Shown here in pieces: positions 53,465 through 61,182 of a DNA stretch of 64,000 nucleotides. The notes under the pieces are model-generated. The model worked only from the letters and a program-made list of their open reading frames with translations, had not been told where the DNA came from and searched no databases. The stretch is from CAVQGZ01 sp942491665 (GTDB lineage Bacteria; Actinomycetota; Actinomycetes; Jiangellales; Jiangellaceae), in NCBI GenBank assembly GCA_942491665.1, contig CALOBR010000015.1:1-64000 (forward strand). The letters are read 5' to 3'. The position numbers and the translations under genes are program-made. The stretch's first letter is position 1; the number at the start of each line of letters is the position of its first letter.

Positions 53465-53770
53465 TTGTTTGCGCTCTATGTTTGGCATCAGTTGCTGCCC
53501 GAATCAGTCTCTGACTTCGATCGACTGGTCGAGCAGACCGTCCCGAGCATCCGAGCCCACGAGCCCGGCACGCTCGTATACGTCGTGGGCGCAGCCAAGG
53601 ACGACCCGACCGCACGGGTATTCCTGGAGATCTACCGAGACGAAGCGGCCTTCGACCATCACAACGCCCAGCCGTACGTCCGGCGCTTCCTCGAAGCGCG
53701 AGGACCGATGCTCACAGACCTGCGTGTCGAGTTCATGCCCGACTGCGACGGCCAGCTGCAGGCCCCCTGA
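53465..53770 (+). CDS. antibiotic-biosynthesis-monooxygenase (ABM) fold protein
   Basis: 101 residues from a TTG. One ABM dimeric alpha-beta barrel unit: FDRLVEQTVPSIRAHEPGTL, VFLEIYRDEAAFDHHNAQPY, RRFLEARGPML. Such small proteins are quinol or heme monooxygenase-like. The TTG start is inferred from where homology begins. Confidence 0.72.
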   Translation: MFALYVWHQLLPESVSDFDRLVEQTVPSIRAHEPGTLVYVVGAAKDDPTARVFLEIYRDEAAFDHHNAQPYVRRFLEARGPMLTDLRVEFMPDCDGQLQAP

Positions 53771-53983
53771 CAGGCCCGACGAAGGCAGTACCGGGGTGTC
53801 ATCGCACCAGCGATGACAAGTGCCACGTGCTCATCCTTACGTCGACCACTACACGCTCACCATCATCGATCCCCAACCATCACCGCGCTGCGGGCGATGC
53901 AGACCGCCCCACTCCGCCGCGCGCTGGGCGCGCTGCTTGCGGCCCGGAATGCGAGTGCCGCAGTTGTCCTGGTGCTGGGTGGT

Positions 53984-54256
53984 TCAGCCGGCGTCAGTCA
54001 GTTCGGCCTCGATGCCGGTCAGGATCGGTGGGATGTCGTGCTCCAAGGTCCGGCGCACGATGTCTGTGTCGACGAGCAGGTAGCCGTGTGCTACGCGGTT
54101 GCGCATCCCCCACATGAGGGGCCACGCGTCGCCGAACAAGCGATCCCTGGTTGCGGTGTCGAGTGGGGCCAGCGCCTCCACCCCGGCGGACAGCCGCATG
54201 CAGATCGCGTCGATCACCAGCTGGTCATCCAGGTTGCCCTGGGCGTGCTGGACCAT
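53984..54256 (-). CDS. hepT: HEPN-domain toxin, module 1
   Basis: 90 residues, helical, with the RNase-type motif RNRVAHGY (Rx4-6H). It pairs with the nucleotidyltransferase upstream. The upstream gene's stop overlaps a GTG (54307-54309) that opens a 17-codon frame ending TGATG on this ATG. Those 17 codons (TPEQVLREAK) look like the true HepT N-terminus one base out of frame, so either a one-base deletion lies near 54270 or the short frame serves as a coupling leader. Without them the toxin is shorter than usual. Confidence 0.7.
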   Translation of the reverse strand: MVQHAQGNLDDQLVIDAICMRLSAGVEALAPLDTATRDRLFGDAWPLMWGMRNRVAHGYLLVDTDIVRRTLEHDIPPILTGIEAELTDAG

Positions 54257-54305
54257 CAGGGCGAAGTGGGCTTGGCTTCCCGCAGGACTTGTTCGGGGGT
54301 CCGGG

Positions 54306-54776
54306 TCACAGGGCCACCGCCTCGGTGAGAACGCGATCGCGCAGGTCTGGTCGCAGGGTCGCTGCGGGGATCAGGTCGACGTCTGCGCCGAGCAGTTCGG
54401 ACAGGCGTCGTTCCAGCGTGCCGAGCTCCATCAGGCCCATCGGAGTACCCATGTCGAACAGCAGGTCGATGTCGGACCCCACGTGCTCGGTGCCCATGGC
54501 CACCGAGCCGAACACGCGAACGTTGCCGCCTCCGGCCTGATCGATCAGTTCCCGGACCTCGCGGGCATGCCGCCGCAACCGCCGTGCCAGCAGGCCCCGG
54601 CCGTGGAAGCGCAGCAGCCGGGACACCTCGGGCTGGCTGCGCCCGATCAGCTGCGCGATCTGCGCCTGGGTGAGGCCCTGCCTCGAGGCCTCGCGAACGG
54701 CGTGCACCAACTCGGCCCGGGCGTCGCGAACCGCCTCGTCGCTGCGTCGGGCCACCGCCGCTACGTCGACCACCAC
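54306..54776 (-). CDS. mntA: HTH-nucleotidyltransferase fusion antitoxin, module 1
   Basis: 156 residues from a GTG one base after the predicted +1. An N-terminal HTH (LTQAQIAQLIGRSQPEVSRL, about 27-46) is fused to a minimal nucleotidyltransferase with GSVAMGTEHVGSDIDLLFD (GSx10DxD). Antitoxins of this family AMPylate the HEPN partner. The added HTH explains how the operon could repress itself: a perfect palindrome overlaps the promoter. An in-frame extension to 54869 runs through repeat R3 and is rejected. Confidence 0.75.
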   Translation of the reverse strand: MVVDVAAVARRSDEAVRDARAELVHAVREASRQGLTQAQIAQLIGRSQPEVSRLLRFHGRGLLARRLRRHAREVRELIDQAGGGNVRVFGSVAMGTEHVGSDIDLLFDMGTPMGLMELGTLERRLSELLGADVDLIPAATLRPDLRDRVLTEAVAL

Positions 54777-54783
54777 ACGAGAG

Positions 54784-54800
54784 AAGATAGCAGATGCTAT
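54784..54800 (-). promoter_or_regulatory. operator-promoter of HEPN/MNT module 1
   Basis: Perfect palindrome ATAGCA-GA-TGCTAT (54787-54800) overlapping the minus-strand -10 TATCTT (54784-54789). Predicted +1 is 54777, one base before the GTG. Good candidate for self-repression by the HTH antitoxin. Confidence 0.65.
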
Positions 54801-54848
54801 GAAGTCCCGAGGCCGTGTCGCTTCGGCGCATCCCCACCTGCCCCACTT

Positions 54849-54888
54849 CGCCGCCTGTGGACGCACCACGACCCGCGTCGATTCCGCC
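54849..54888 (+). repeat. dispersed repeat R3
   Basis: Core CGCCGCCTGTGGACGCACC preceded by CCTGCCCCACTT, followed by CGACCCGCGTCG and ATTCCGCC. No RHH extension. It sits just upstream of the HEPN/MNT module 1 promoter. Confidence 0.75.
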
Positions 54889-54969
54889 CAGTCGGGGCTA
54901 CGACGTCGGTCATGGGTTTGTGGTCCAATTGCCTGGCAAGGTCGCCCTACCGGCTGGCCTCGAGCCTGG

Positions 54970-55317
54970 CTACTGCTGGAGGTGGGCCCGAAGGGCGTCG
55001 TTCAGTCGTTCCATGACGTGGGGTGGGACGCGCCCGATGACCGTGCCCAGCCGATGCACCGACACCGAACGGATCTGTTCGCTTTGTGCTTTGGAGTCCA
55101 CCCGCAGGCCGGTCTCGTCGGCTGTCAGCAGGGCCTGGAACGGGAAGACGCGGGTGACGTTGCTGGTGACTGGCACGACGGTCACGACACCGCGGCCCAG
55201 CCGGGCTGCGGTGGCATTGGCGCGGTCGTTGCTGACCAGCACCGCGGGGCGCCGCTTGCCGGCTTCGCTTCCCTGTGTCGGGTCGAGATCGGTCAACCGG
55301 ATCTCACCGCGCAGCAT
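54970..55317 (-). CDS. mazF: MazF/PemK-type endoribonuclease toxin
   Basis: 115 residues from the ATG at 55317, 14 nt inside the antitoxin gene. MazF core: MLRGEIRLTDLDPTQGSEAG, KRRPAVLVSNDRAN, VTVVPVTSNV, and the conserved SKAQSEQIRSVSVHRL. The family cleaves RNA in ribosome-free mRNA or other RNAs. Length and motifs are normal, so it is probably active. Confidence 0.88.
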   Translation of the reverse strand: MLRGEIRLTDLDPTQGSEAGKRRPAVLVSNDRANATAARLGRGVVTVVPVTSNVTRVFPFQALLTADETGLRVDSKAQSEQIRSVSVHRLGTVIGRVPPHVMERLNDALRAHLQQ

Positions 55318-55534
55318 CGACGAGCCCGTCCGCAAGAGTTGTCTCCCACGCGGCGGCATCGCCTGAGGCTTCCCACTCGTCCCATGCGGCCGCGTACGCG
55401 TCGTCTAGGGCAGGGTCACCCAGCATTCGGATGGCGCGCTGGATCGCCGCAGAGCGTGAGGTGAGTCCCGCCGCGTCGGCGTAGCGGTCCAGGGTGGCAA
55501 CGTCGTCTTCGGACAGGCTGACGCTCAACTTCAT
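55304..55534 (-). CDS. mazE: RHH-type antitoxin of the MazF pair
   Basis: 76 residues. An N-terminal ribbon-helix-helix (MKLSVSLSEDDVATLDRYAD, then SRSAAIQRAIRM) for DNA binding and an acidic, Trp/Ala-rich C-terminus to cover the toxin. The ATG is at the predicted +1 (-10 TAGGAT six bases upstream), so the mRNA is leaderless. A perfect palindrome overlaps the -10, the expected autoregulatory operator. Overlaps mazF by 14 nt. Confidence 0.85.
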   Translation of the reverse strand: MKLSVSLSEDDVATLDRYADAAGLTSRSAAIQRAIRMLGDPALDDAYAAAWDEWEASGDAAAWETTLADGLVDAAR

Positions 55535-55540
55535 GAAACA

Positions 55541-55556
55541 ATCCTACCCTGGTAGG
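55541..55556 (-). promoter_or_regulatory. operator-promoter of mazEF
   Basis: Minus-strand -10 TAGGAT (55541-55546), with +1 at the A of the mazE ATG (55534). The perfect palindrome CCTACC-CT-GGTAGG (55543-55556) overlaps the -10. Confidence 0.7.
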
Positions 55557-55876
55557 ACTGATGATGCTACTAGGGTAGCGCTTCGGCGTCGGCCGCACAC
55601 TGATCGTCCTGTGGGTGCATCCATGTGCGCACTGCACCTGGCCCATTGGACGCTTCTTCGAGTTGGATCTGGCGTCGCTTGCCCGCGTCGTTCGGTGAGA
55701 CGAAGCGACTGCGACGTGAGCTGGCTGGTGATCAGAGGATGCCGCGCTCCGCGACTGGTCGTTGGCTCGACTGGTGCGTCGCCAGTGCCACCAGGCCCCG
55801 AGCCGCTTGGTCTCGTTGGCAAACCCGATGCGCCTGAAGTCGCCGGTCCGCCCCCTTCTGGGGGGAGGATCGGGTC
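55557..55876. other. spacer between mazEF and the epimerase gene
   Basis: No supported gene. The right end carries GGGGGGAGG, the ribosome binding site of the epimerase. Confidence 0.45.
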
Positions 55877-56773
55877 ATGCCTGGACATCCCGCTGCCCTG
55901 CCGTCTCGTGTCGCTGTCACTGGTAGCCAGGGCAAGCTTGGCCGCGCTGTCGTGGGACACCTGCGATCGGTGGGCGTCGACGTGCTGGCGATCGACCGCT
56001 CCGGAGGTGACCCGCGGGAGGTTGTTGGTGAGTTCCTGCTTGTTGACCTGACCGACTACGGCCAGGTGGTCGAGGCCCTCACCGGTGGCGTCGACGAGCA
56101 CCAGCCGGTGGAGGCCGTCGTCCATCTCGCGGCCATCCCGGCCCCGGGGCTCACCTCGAACGCGGTGACGTATGCGAACAACTCCGCGTCGACCTACAAC
56201 GTGTTCGCCGCCTGCCGCGCCGCCGGCATCACCACAATCGTGTGGGCCTCGAGCGAGACGGTTCTCGGCCTACCTTTCCACGACCCGCCGCCCTACGCCC
56301 CGGTCGACGAGGGCTACCCGCCACGGCCGGAGTCGACGTACGCGTTGAACAAGAGCCTCGAGGAGGAGCTGGCCCGGCAGTTCTGTCGGTGGCAGCCGGA
56401 TCTGATCGCCGTCGGACTGCGCTTCTCCAACGTCATGGACGTCGCCGACTACGCCGATTTCCCCTCCTTCGACGTCGACCCCCACCTGCGCAAGTGGAAC
56501 CTGTGGGGCTACATCGACGCGCGCGACGGTGCCCACGCCGTCGAGCGAGCGCTCTCCTACGGCGTGCCGGGTGCGGATGTCTTCATCATCGCCAGTCCCG
56601 ACACCGTGATGACCCGCTCCAGCGCCGACCTGATGGCGCAGGTGTATCCCGACGTCCCCTTGAAGACGACCCTCGGCGAGCATGAGACGCTGCTGAGCAT
56701 CGACAAGGCTCGTCGCCTGCTGGGGTACGAGCCGGTCCACTCCTGGCGAGCTCACGTCGACCCACCGGTGTAG
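55877..56773 (+). CDS. NAD-dependent epimerase/dehydratase (extended SDR)
   Basis: 298 residues. N-terminal Rossmann motif VAVTGSQGKLGRAVV (TGxxGxxG), acidic residue in AIDRS at the end of beta-2, catalytic Ser in SSETV and YALNK (YxxxK). A C-terminal substrate domain follows. Sugar-nucleotide or other substrate cannot be told. The ATG at 55877 has GGAGG eight bases upstream. Lies between mazEF and a RemA-like gene in the repeat region. Confidence 0.88.
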   Translation: MPGHPAALPSRVAVTGSQGKLGRAVVGHLRSVGVDVLAIDRSGGDPREVVGEFLLVDLTDYGQVVEALTGGVDEHQPVEAVVHLAAIPAPGLTSNAVTYANNSASTYNVFAACRAAGITTIVWASSETVLGLPFHDPPPYAPVDEGYPPRPESTYALNKSLEEELARQFCRWQPDLIAVGLRFSNVMDVADYADFPSFDVDPHLRKWNLWGYIDARDGAHAVERALSYGVPGADVFIIASPDTVMTRSSADLMAQVYPDVPLKTTLGEHETLLSIDKARRLLGYEPVHSWRAHVDPPV

Positions 56774-56913
56774 TCCCCGCGCCGCACCCGGCGGCGCATC
56801 ACCCCCGGCCTGAGCACGTGTCACCACAGGCACAGCCGGCAAGAGACAGCACGAGTCCACCCTCGGCATAGCGCCGCGAAGGCGACCATGTCACGCCGCC
56901 GCCGGCCGGCCAC

Positions 56914-57288
56914 TCACCGACGCGGCGGGCGGTCGAGGTCTGCGGAACTTGATGCGGATGAGGTTGTCGCGGCCAGCAGTCGTCGCGCCCGACGCCCGAG
57001 GTCGCTCAGATCCACTCGCCCCTCCTCGGCCGCGGCCGCCAGTCGCGCGGCGAGGTCCATTGCCTCGTCGAGCTCGGGTGCAGCAACGGCGGATTCCTGG
57101 CCCATGTCGCGAAGAATGGTGGTCTCCGTCCTAGAAGCGATCAAAGGCTCGGTGACCCCGTCGATCCATACTCGAGTCCGGCGGCCATCGCCGCGTTCCT
57201 CCCCGGTGATTCGCTCCAGCGCGAAGATGCGGTCGGCGCGCGCGAACTTGCCGAAGCCCAAGGCCACCATGCGGGAGTCCGATGCCAC
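56914..57288 (-). CDS. RemA/DUF370-like DNA-binding protein
   Basis: 124 residues from a GTG at the predicted +1 (leaderless). Residues 7-70 resemble RemA/DUF370: MVALGFGKFARADRIFAL, GRRTRVWIDGV, ASRTETTIL. The remainder is helical and basic. In Firmicutes RemA proteins form rings that bend DNA and regulate matrix genes; here the role is unknown. Divergence from classical RemA is considerable, so the call is tentative. Confidence 0.5.
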   Translation of the reverse strand: MASDSRMVALGFGKFARADRIFALERITGEERGDGRRTRVWIDGVTEPLIASRTETTILRDMGQESAVAAPELDEAMDLAARLAAAAEEGRVDLSDLGRRARRLLAATTSSASSSADLDRPPRR

Positions 57289-57294
57289 GTCGTC

Positions 57295-57300
57295 ATCTTG
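57295..57300 (-). promoter_or_regulatory. leaderless promoter of the RemA-like gene
   Basis: -10 CAAGAT lies six bases before the GTG at 57288, so +1 falls on the start codon. No ribosome binding site is visible. Confidence 0.5.
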
Positions 57301-57362
57301 TCATTGCCCGCCGACCACTGACCTGGCGTGCAAGCGCGGCTGGCGGAGGTGGTGACCCACTT

Positions 57363-57402
57363 CGCCGCCTGCGGACGCACCACGAACCGGCGTCGATTCC
57401 GC
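57363..57402 (+). repeat. dispersed repeat R4
   Basis: CGCCGCCTGCGGACGCACC (one change from the core), then CGAACCGGCGTCG and ATTCCGC, preceded by CCCACTT as in R3 and R7. Upstream of the RemA-like gene. Confidence 0.7.
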
Positions 57403-57630
57403 TCAGAAGGCAGCGACTGCGAGAAGGCGGGAGTGGATCGATGTTCCGGGCTTGGCTCGGGTCGATGGGACACCCGAGCCCATCCGACCTTGGAGCCCTC
57501 GGGTTGTCGGTTATCCGCAACTGGGCCGCAACCGTCCCACAACAGGCCGGTTCTACGTTCACAAGTGGAGGGTTGACGCCCTGCGGTCCGTGGATCTGCC
57601 ACGGATGTCGAGCGGAAGAGGCTGAGCAGC

Positions 57631-58131
57631 ATGAGAAGGGCTATTGCAGTGGTGACGGTGGGACTGCTGGCCATGCTGACCCTTGTCGCACCGGTGGCGG
57701 CGGACAGCCAGGCTCGACCGATCCAGGGCCAGGTGTCCGGTGATCTCGTCTTCGTGGTGGGAGGCGACTACGCCGTGTGCGACGCGGGCTACCCAGGAAT
57801 GGGAGCCGAGTACGTGGCCTACGGGAACGCAGCGCATCTGGGCAAGACGACGATGACCGGCTCGCACTGCGCATCTGAGACGGCGGCGGGCAGCCTGACC
57901 CTGGTCGCGGCGAACCGAGACGAGATCTACGTCGACTACACAGCGGTCGAGGCCTGTGACTACCCGTCGGCAACGACGGGCACGTGCGACTTCGACGGCA
58001 CCGTGACCGGTGGGACCGGCCGTTTCGAGGACGCCGCGGGTGACCTGTCGCTCAACGTCGCCTTCACGGACATCAGCGGCTTCCCTGTCTGGCCGGCACT
58101 GTTCACCTGGACCGGGACGATCGGCTACTGA
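57631..58131 (+). CDS. secreted beta-barrel protein of unknown function
   Basis: 166 residues. Sec signal peptide (MRRAIAVVTVGLLAMLTLVA, cleavage likely after VAADS region). The mature part is beta-rich with Gly/Thr turns and four or more cysteines (CDAGYPG, SHCASE, EACDYP, GTCDFD), so disulfides are likely. The end (GTVTGGTGRFEDAAGDLSL) resembles allene-oxide-cyclase/dirigent-like barrels. GAAGAGG lies before the ATG. Function unknown. Confidence 0.7.
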   Translation: MRRAIAVVTVGLLAMLTLVAPVAADSQARPIQGQVSGDLVFVVGGDYAVCDAGYPGMGAEYVAYGNAAHLGKTTMTGSHCASETAAGSLTLVAANRDEIYVDYTAVEACDYPSATTGTCDFDGTVTGGTGRFEDAAGDLSLNVAFTDISGFPVWPALFTWTGTIGY

Positions 58132-58290
58132 CCGGCAACGCCCTCACCTCAGGGACGGCTGGCGCGGATGTGCGCGGTGCGCAGCCCGTCAGCAGTCTCG
58201 TCGAGGAGGTCGACGTCGATGTCGACGAAGCCGACGGGACCGATGTGCAACCGGTCATCAGCGATCCGGCCGGCTTGAGGTAGCCCATAC

Positions 58291-58313
58291 CGCCGCCTGC
58301 GGACGCACCTCAC
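58291..58313 (+). repeat. dispersed repeat R5 (short)
   Basis: CGCCGCCTGCGGACGCACC followed by unrelated sequence; only the left half of the repeat. It lies 36 bp before the tyrosine recombinase start. Confidence 0.65.
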
Positions 58314-58348
58314 GGGCTGCGGATCGGGGCTAGCGTCGGCTGGTCCGG

Positions 58349-59086
58349 GTGCGGGCCCACGTCGAGCTCTACATCCGCAGCCTGGGCGCGCGGGGACTGA
58401 TGGACTCCTCCGTAGTCACGATGATGCACGGGGTGCGGGGCTTCTTCCGCTTCGCCCACGTCGACGGGCTGATCACCGCCGACCCGGCGGTGTATGCGCG
58501 GCTGCCGAAGGTGCAGCGGGACGAATCCCGCACCCAGGGCCTGGACCGACTGGAACTGATCCGCTTCCTGCAAGTGGCGCAGACCATCAGCGTGCACCAC
58601 GGCGCCCTGGCCTTCCTGCTCGGCATCAATGCCCTGCGCGCATCGGAAGCCGCCGCCGTCCACACCGAGCACTACGCCGACACCCTGCGCGGGCACCGGG
58701 TGCTCCACCTGGTCGGCAAGGGCAACAAGCCGGCCACCATGCCACTCACCCTTCCCGTGTTGCGGGTGCTGGAAGCCTGCCGGGGCCAGCGCACCTCCGG
58801 GCCGCTGGTGCTGCGACCGGTGTCCGGGAAGCCGATCGACCGCCGCGACGCCTACCGGATGGTCACCCGCATCGCCAAGACCGCGAAGATCCCGCGTCAC
58901 ATCAGTCCGCACTCGCTGCGCCATGGCGCGATCACCAACGCCCTCGACGCCGGCGTCCCGCTACGTGATGCGCAGATCCTGGCCCGCCACGCCGACCCCC
59001 GCACCACCGAGCACTACGACCGCGCCCGCGGGAACCTCGACCGGCACGGCGTCCACTTCCTCACCGCGTACGTCGCCGGCGTGTGA
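58349..59086 (+). CDS. tyrosine recombinase/integrase
   Basis: 245 residues. A shortened SAM-like N-terminal arm (about 1-50) and a complete catalytic domain with R97 (NALRASE), K124 (GKGNK), H188xxR191 (HSLRHG), H214 (ARHAD) and the nucleophile Y223 (HYDRAR). A stop lies six codons upstream of the GTG, so the N-terminus is 40-60 residues shorter than most integrases and may be truncated. It is flanked by repeat copies R5 and R6 and is the only recombinase in the repeat region. Confidence 0.88.
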   Translation: MRAHVELYIRSLGARGLMDSSVVTMMHGVRGFFRFAHVDGLITADPAVYARLPKVQRDESRTQGLDRLELIRFLQVAQTISVHHGALAFLLGINALRASEAAAVHTEHYADTLRGHRVLHLVGKGNKPATMPLTLPVLRVLEACRGQRTSGPLVLRPVSGKPIDRRDAYRMVTRIAKTAKIPRHISPHSLRHGAITNALDAGVPLRDAQILARHADPRTTEHYDRARGNLDRHGVHFLTAYVAGV

Positions 59087-59093
59087 ACGAAGG

Positions 59094-59134
59094 GGCGCAC
59101 CTGCGTCGCTTCCGGCCCACTGTGGGGCACGTGC
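59094..59134 (+). repeat. dispersed repeat R6 (right half)
   Basis: GCGCACCTGCGTCGCTTCCG and CACTGTGGGGCA match the right part of R1/R8; the left core is missing. With R5 it brackets the recombinase gene. Confidence 0.6.
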
Positions 59135-59139
59135 CGGCG

Positions 59140-59505
59140 TCAGGCGGTCGGGTCTGGGTCTTCGTCGTCATCCAGGGTGCTGATGGCACTCTCGAGCTGC
59201 TGGATCATGTGCGGGAGGTCATCGACAGCGGTCGCTACGAGGGTCTCTACATCGATATCCCAGTAGCCGTGGACGATTCGGTTGCGTAGACGGGTGGCTG
59301 CGCGCCACGCGATCTGAGGGTGGGCGTCCTTCGTCTCGACAGGGATCTGGCTGGCGGCTTCCCCGAGAACAGTGAAGTGCCACAGGAGCGCTGAACGCCG
59401 CAGCGCATCAGCATCAACCTCGTCGGCGTTTCGACCGCCGACCAGGTCCCGGATCGAGCCTGCGGCGTCGCGCATCTCGCGCAGGAGCAGCAGCTCACGC
59501 CGCAT
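59140..59505 (-). CDS. hepT: HEPN-domain toxin, module 2
   Basis: 121 residues from the ATG at 59505, overlapping the antitoxin gene by 11 nt. Helical DUF86/HepT fold with RLRNRIVHGYW (Rx4-6H RNase motif, about 78). Ends in an acidic tail (DDDEDPDPTA). Full-length, unlike module 1. In-frame extension to 59643 lies over the antitoxin gene and is not real. Confidence 0.85.
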   Translation of the reverse strand: MRRELLLLREMRDAAGSIRDLVGGRNADEVDADALRRSALLWHFTVLGEAASQIPVETKDAHPQIAWRAATRLRNRIVHGYWDIDVETLVATAVDDLPHMIQQLESAISTLDDDEDPDPTA

Positions 59506-59788
59506 AGAGCGGCCGCGCCTCGGCGAGCACCTGCTCGCGGATGTACCGGTTGACCGACTTGCGGGAGACGAGGTCGACCGGTCGGCCGAGGAGGGCCGCG
59601 AGCTCGTCCTCAAGATCAAAGAGCCTGAACCCCAGGCGGGCATGCGGCTTCAACACGTAGAGCAGGTCGATATCGCTGTCCTGCCGATCCTGGTTGCGAG
59701 CGGCCGAGCCGAAGACCTCCAGGGAGGCGACCCCGTAACGCTCGCACACGTCACGCAGTCGCTGCGGGTCGACGTCGACGTTCAACAC
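59495..59788 (-). CDS. mntA: minimal nucleotidyltransferase antitoxin, module 2
   Basis: 97 residues. GSAARNQDRQDSDIDLLY (GSx10DxD) is the nucleotidyltransferase active site; the protein should modify the HEPN partner. The GTG start coincides with the predicted +1 (-10 TACCCT six bases before), so the mRNA appears leaderless. Lacks the HTH seen in module 1. Confidence 0.85.
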   Translation of the reverse strand: MLNVDVDPQRLRDVCERYGVASLEVFGSAARNQDRQDSDIDLLYVLKPHARLGFRLFDLEDELAALLGRPVDLVSRKSVNRYIREQVLAEARPLYAA

Positions 59789-59794
59789 GCGTCA

Positions 59795-59800
59795 AGGGTA
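59795..59800 (-). promoter_or_regulatory. leaderless promoter of HEPN/MNT module 2
   Basis: Minus-strand -10 TACCCT, with six bases to the GTG at 59788. Confidence 0.55.
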
Positions 59801-59910
59801 TCCCCGCGTCGCAGTCAGCTCGCACCCGTTCGCCCCCGCCATGTGAAGGAGGTTGACCGGGGACGACCTACGCGACGTCTCCGCAGACGAGACCTCGGCC
59901 TGCCCCACTT

Positions 59911-59928
59911 CGCCGCCTGTGGACGCTC
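59911..59928 (+). repeat. dispersed repeat R7 (short)
   Basis: CGCCGCCTGTGGACGC preceded by CCTGCCCCACTT, identical to R3 over 28 bp, then diverging. It lies upstream of HEPN/MNT module 2, the same relative place as R3 to module 1. Confidence 0.7.
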
Positions 59929-59988
59929 TTCGTTGAGGGCGCGCGGCGACGCCAGCCGCGTGCGCCGGGCACTCCCGCCCTAGCTGCT

Positions 59989-61173
59989 GTGACTAGGGAG
60001 GAGGAGTATGAGGGTGAGGTGGTGGGGTTGGGGACTGGCAGGGAGGACGAACACCACGCGGAACGGCAAGGTGCTCGGATGTTGGTCGGTGTGAGACGGC
60101 CTGCTCCCTTTGGTTTCGGTCTCTCGCAGGAGGATGAGCACATCGAATCGGTTGCTCTGGGCATGCCCGGTGGTTCGGTGCTGAGCGTGACGAGTGCTGG
60201 GGACATGGCGCTGTCGCTGCGTGCTCTGGGTGCCGAGCGGGTGACGGGAGTGGATATCGAGCCGTCCCAGAATCATCTGGCTCGGCTCAAGCAGGCGGCC
60301 GTTTTGACCCTTGATCCTCTCGACGCTGCGGGGCTGCTGGGCGACCGCCGCGCTGACCCGGGCCGACGATCAGTCTGGTTCGAGGAGGTGAGGCCGTTCC
60401 TGCCGCCTGGCTCGCAGATGTGGTGGGGTCAGCACCTGCAGCTGGTGCTCTCCGGCGCCGTGTGGGCGGGTCGGTTCGAGAGTTTCGTCCGACGCGTCGT
60501 CCGCGCGCTTCGGCCCTTGCTCGAGCCGCGGTTCCGGGCGCTGCTGGAGGCTCCCGACCTCGCTAGTCAGCGCGAAGTGTTCAATCGACGTCTGGACCTG
60601 CCGCCGGTTCGGGGGCTGTTCCGGGTCGCGTTCACTCCGCGGGTGTTCGCCAGGCGCGGCATGGACCCGCGCAGCCTGCAATTCCATGACCCCACCCGGT
60701 CGCTCGGCGCGGAGTACTTCGCGCGGTTCCGGGACATGTGCACCTCGTCCCCGGCTCGGGCGAACCCGTACCTGCAGCTGTTCACGATGGGCGAGGTCGT
60801 CTACCCCGAGGCCCTTCCTGCGTTCCTGACCCCGCAGGGAGCAACCGCGCTGCGCTCGGACCCAGGGGCAGTCCGGTTCGTCGACGCCGACATCACACGG
60901 CACCTGGCCACCGAGCCGAAGGGGACCTACAACCGGTTCCACCTGTCCAACGTGACCGACTGGCTACCGGCCGACGCGTTCGACGAACTGCTCACCACCA
61001 TCGCCGGTCGCTCCGCCCGACCCGCACGCCTCGTGTGGCGAGCCATCCACGTCGACCGGGGCATTCCCGACACCCTGACCGGCACCATCACCACCAACCG
61101 GGAGTGGGGCAAGCAGCTGCGGGCGCACGACCGGTTCCCCATCTATGCGATCATCCCGGCGACGGTCGAGTAG
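59989..61173 (+). CDS. DUF3419 / BtaA-like 3-amino-3-carboxypropyl transferase
   Basis: Up to 394 residues. The core begins near residue 40: FGFGLSQEDEHIESVAL, then a SAM-binding VLSVTSAGDMALSL, GVDIEPSQNHLARLK, and the C-terminal SNVTDWLPADAFDELL, all typical of DUF3419/BtaA proteins. BtaA moves the aminocarboxypropyl group of SAM to diacylglycerol in betaine-lipid synthesis. The true start may be later (GTG 60019 or ATG 60079). Paired with a GNAT gene 9 nt downstream. Confidence 0.8.
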   Translation: MTREEEYEGEVVGLGTGREDEHHAERQGARMLVGVRRPAPFGFGLSQEDEHIESVALGMPGGSVLSVTSAGDMALSLRALGAERVTGVDIEPSQNHLARLKQAAVLTLDPLDAAGLLGDRRADPGRRSVWFEEVRPFLPPGSQMWWGQHLQLVLSGAVWAGRFESFVRRVVRALRPLLEPRFRALLEAPDLASQREVFNRRLDLPPVRGLFRVAFTPRVFARRGMDPRSLQFHDPTRSLGAEYFARFRDMCTSSPARANPYLQLFTMGEVVYPEALPAFLTPQGATALRSDPGAVRFVDADITRHLATEPKGTYNRFHLSNVTDWLPADAFDELLTTIAGRSARPARLVWRAIHVDRGIPDTLTGTITTNREWGKQLRAHDRFPIYAIIPATVE

Positions 61174-61182
61174 CGCACACAC

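Noticed and set aside
58148..58270. Minus-strand frame with RIADDRLHIGPVGFVDIDVD
   Set aside because: Composition looks protein-like but there is no start, no recognised family, and it is short. Possibly a gene remnant, not supportable.
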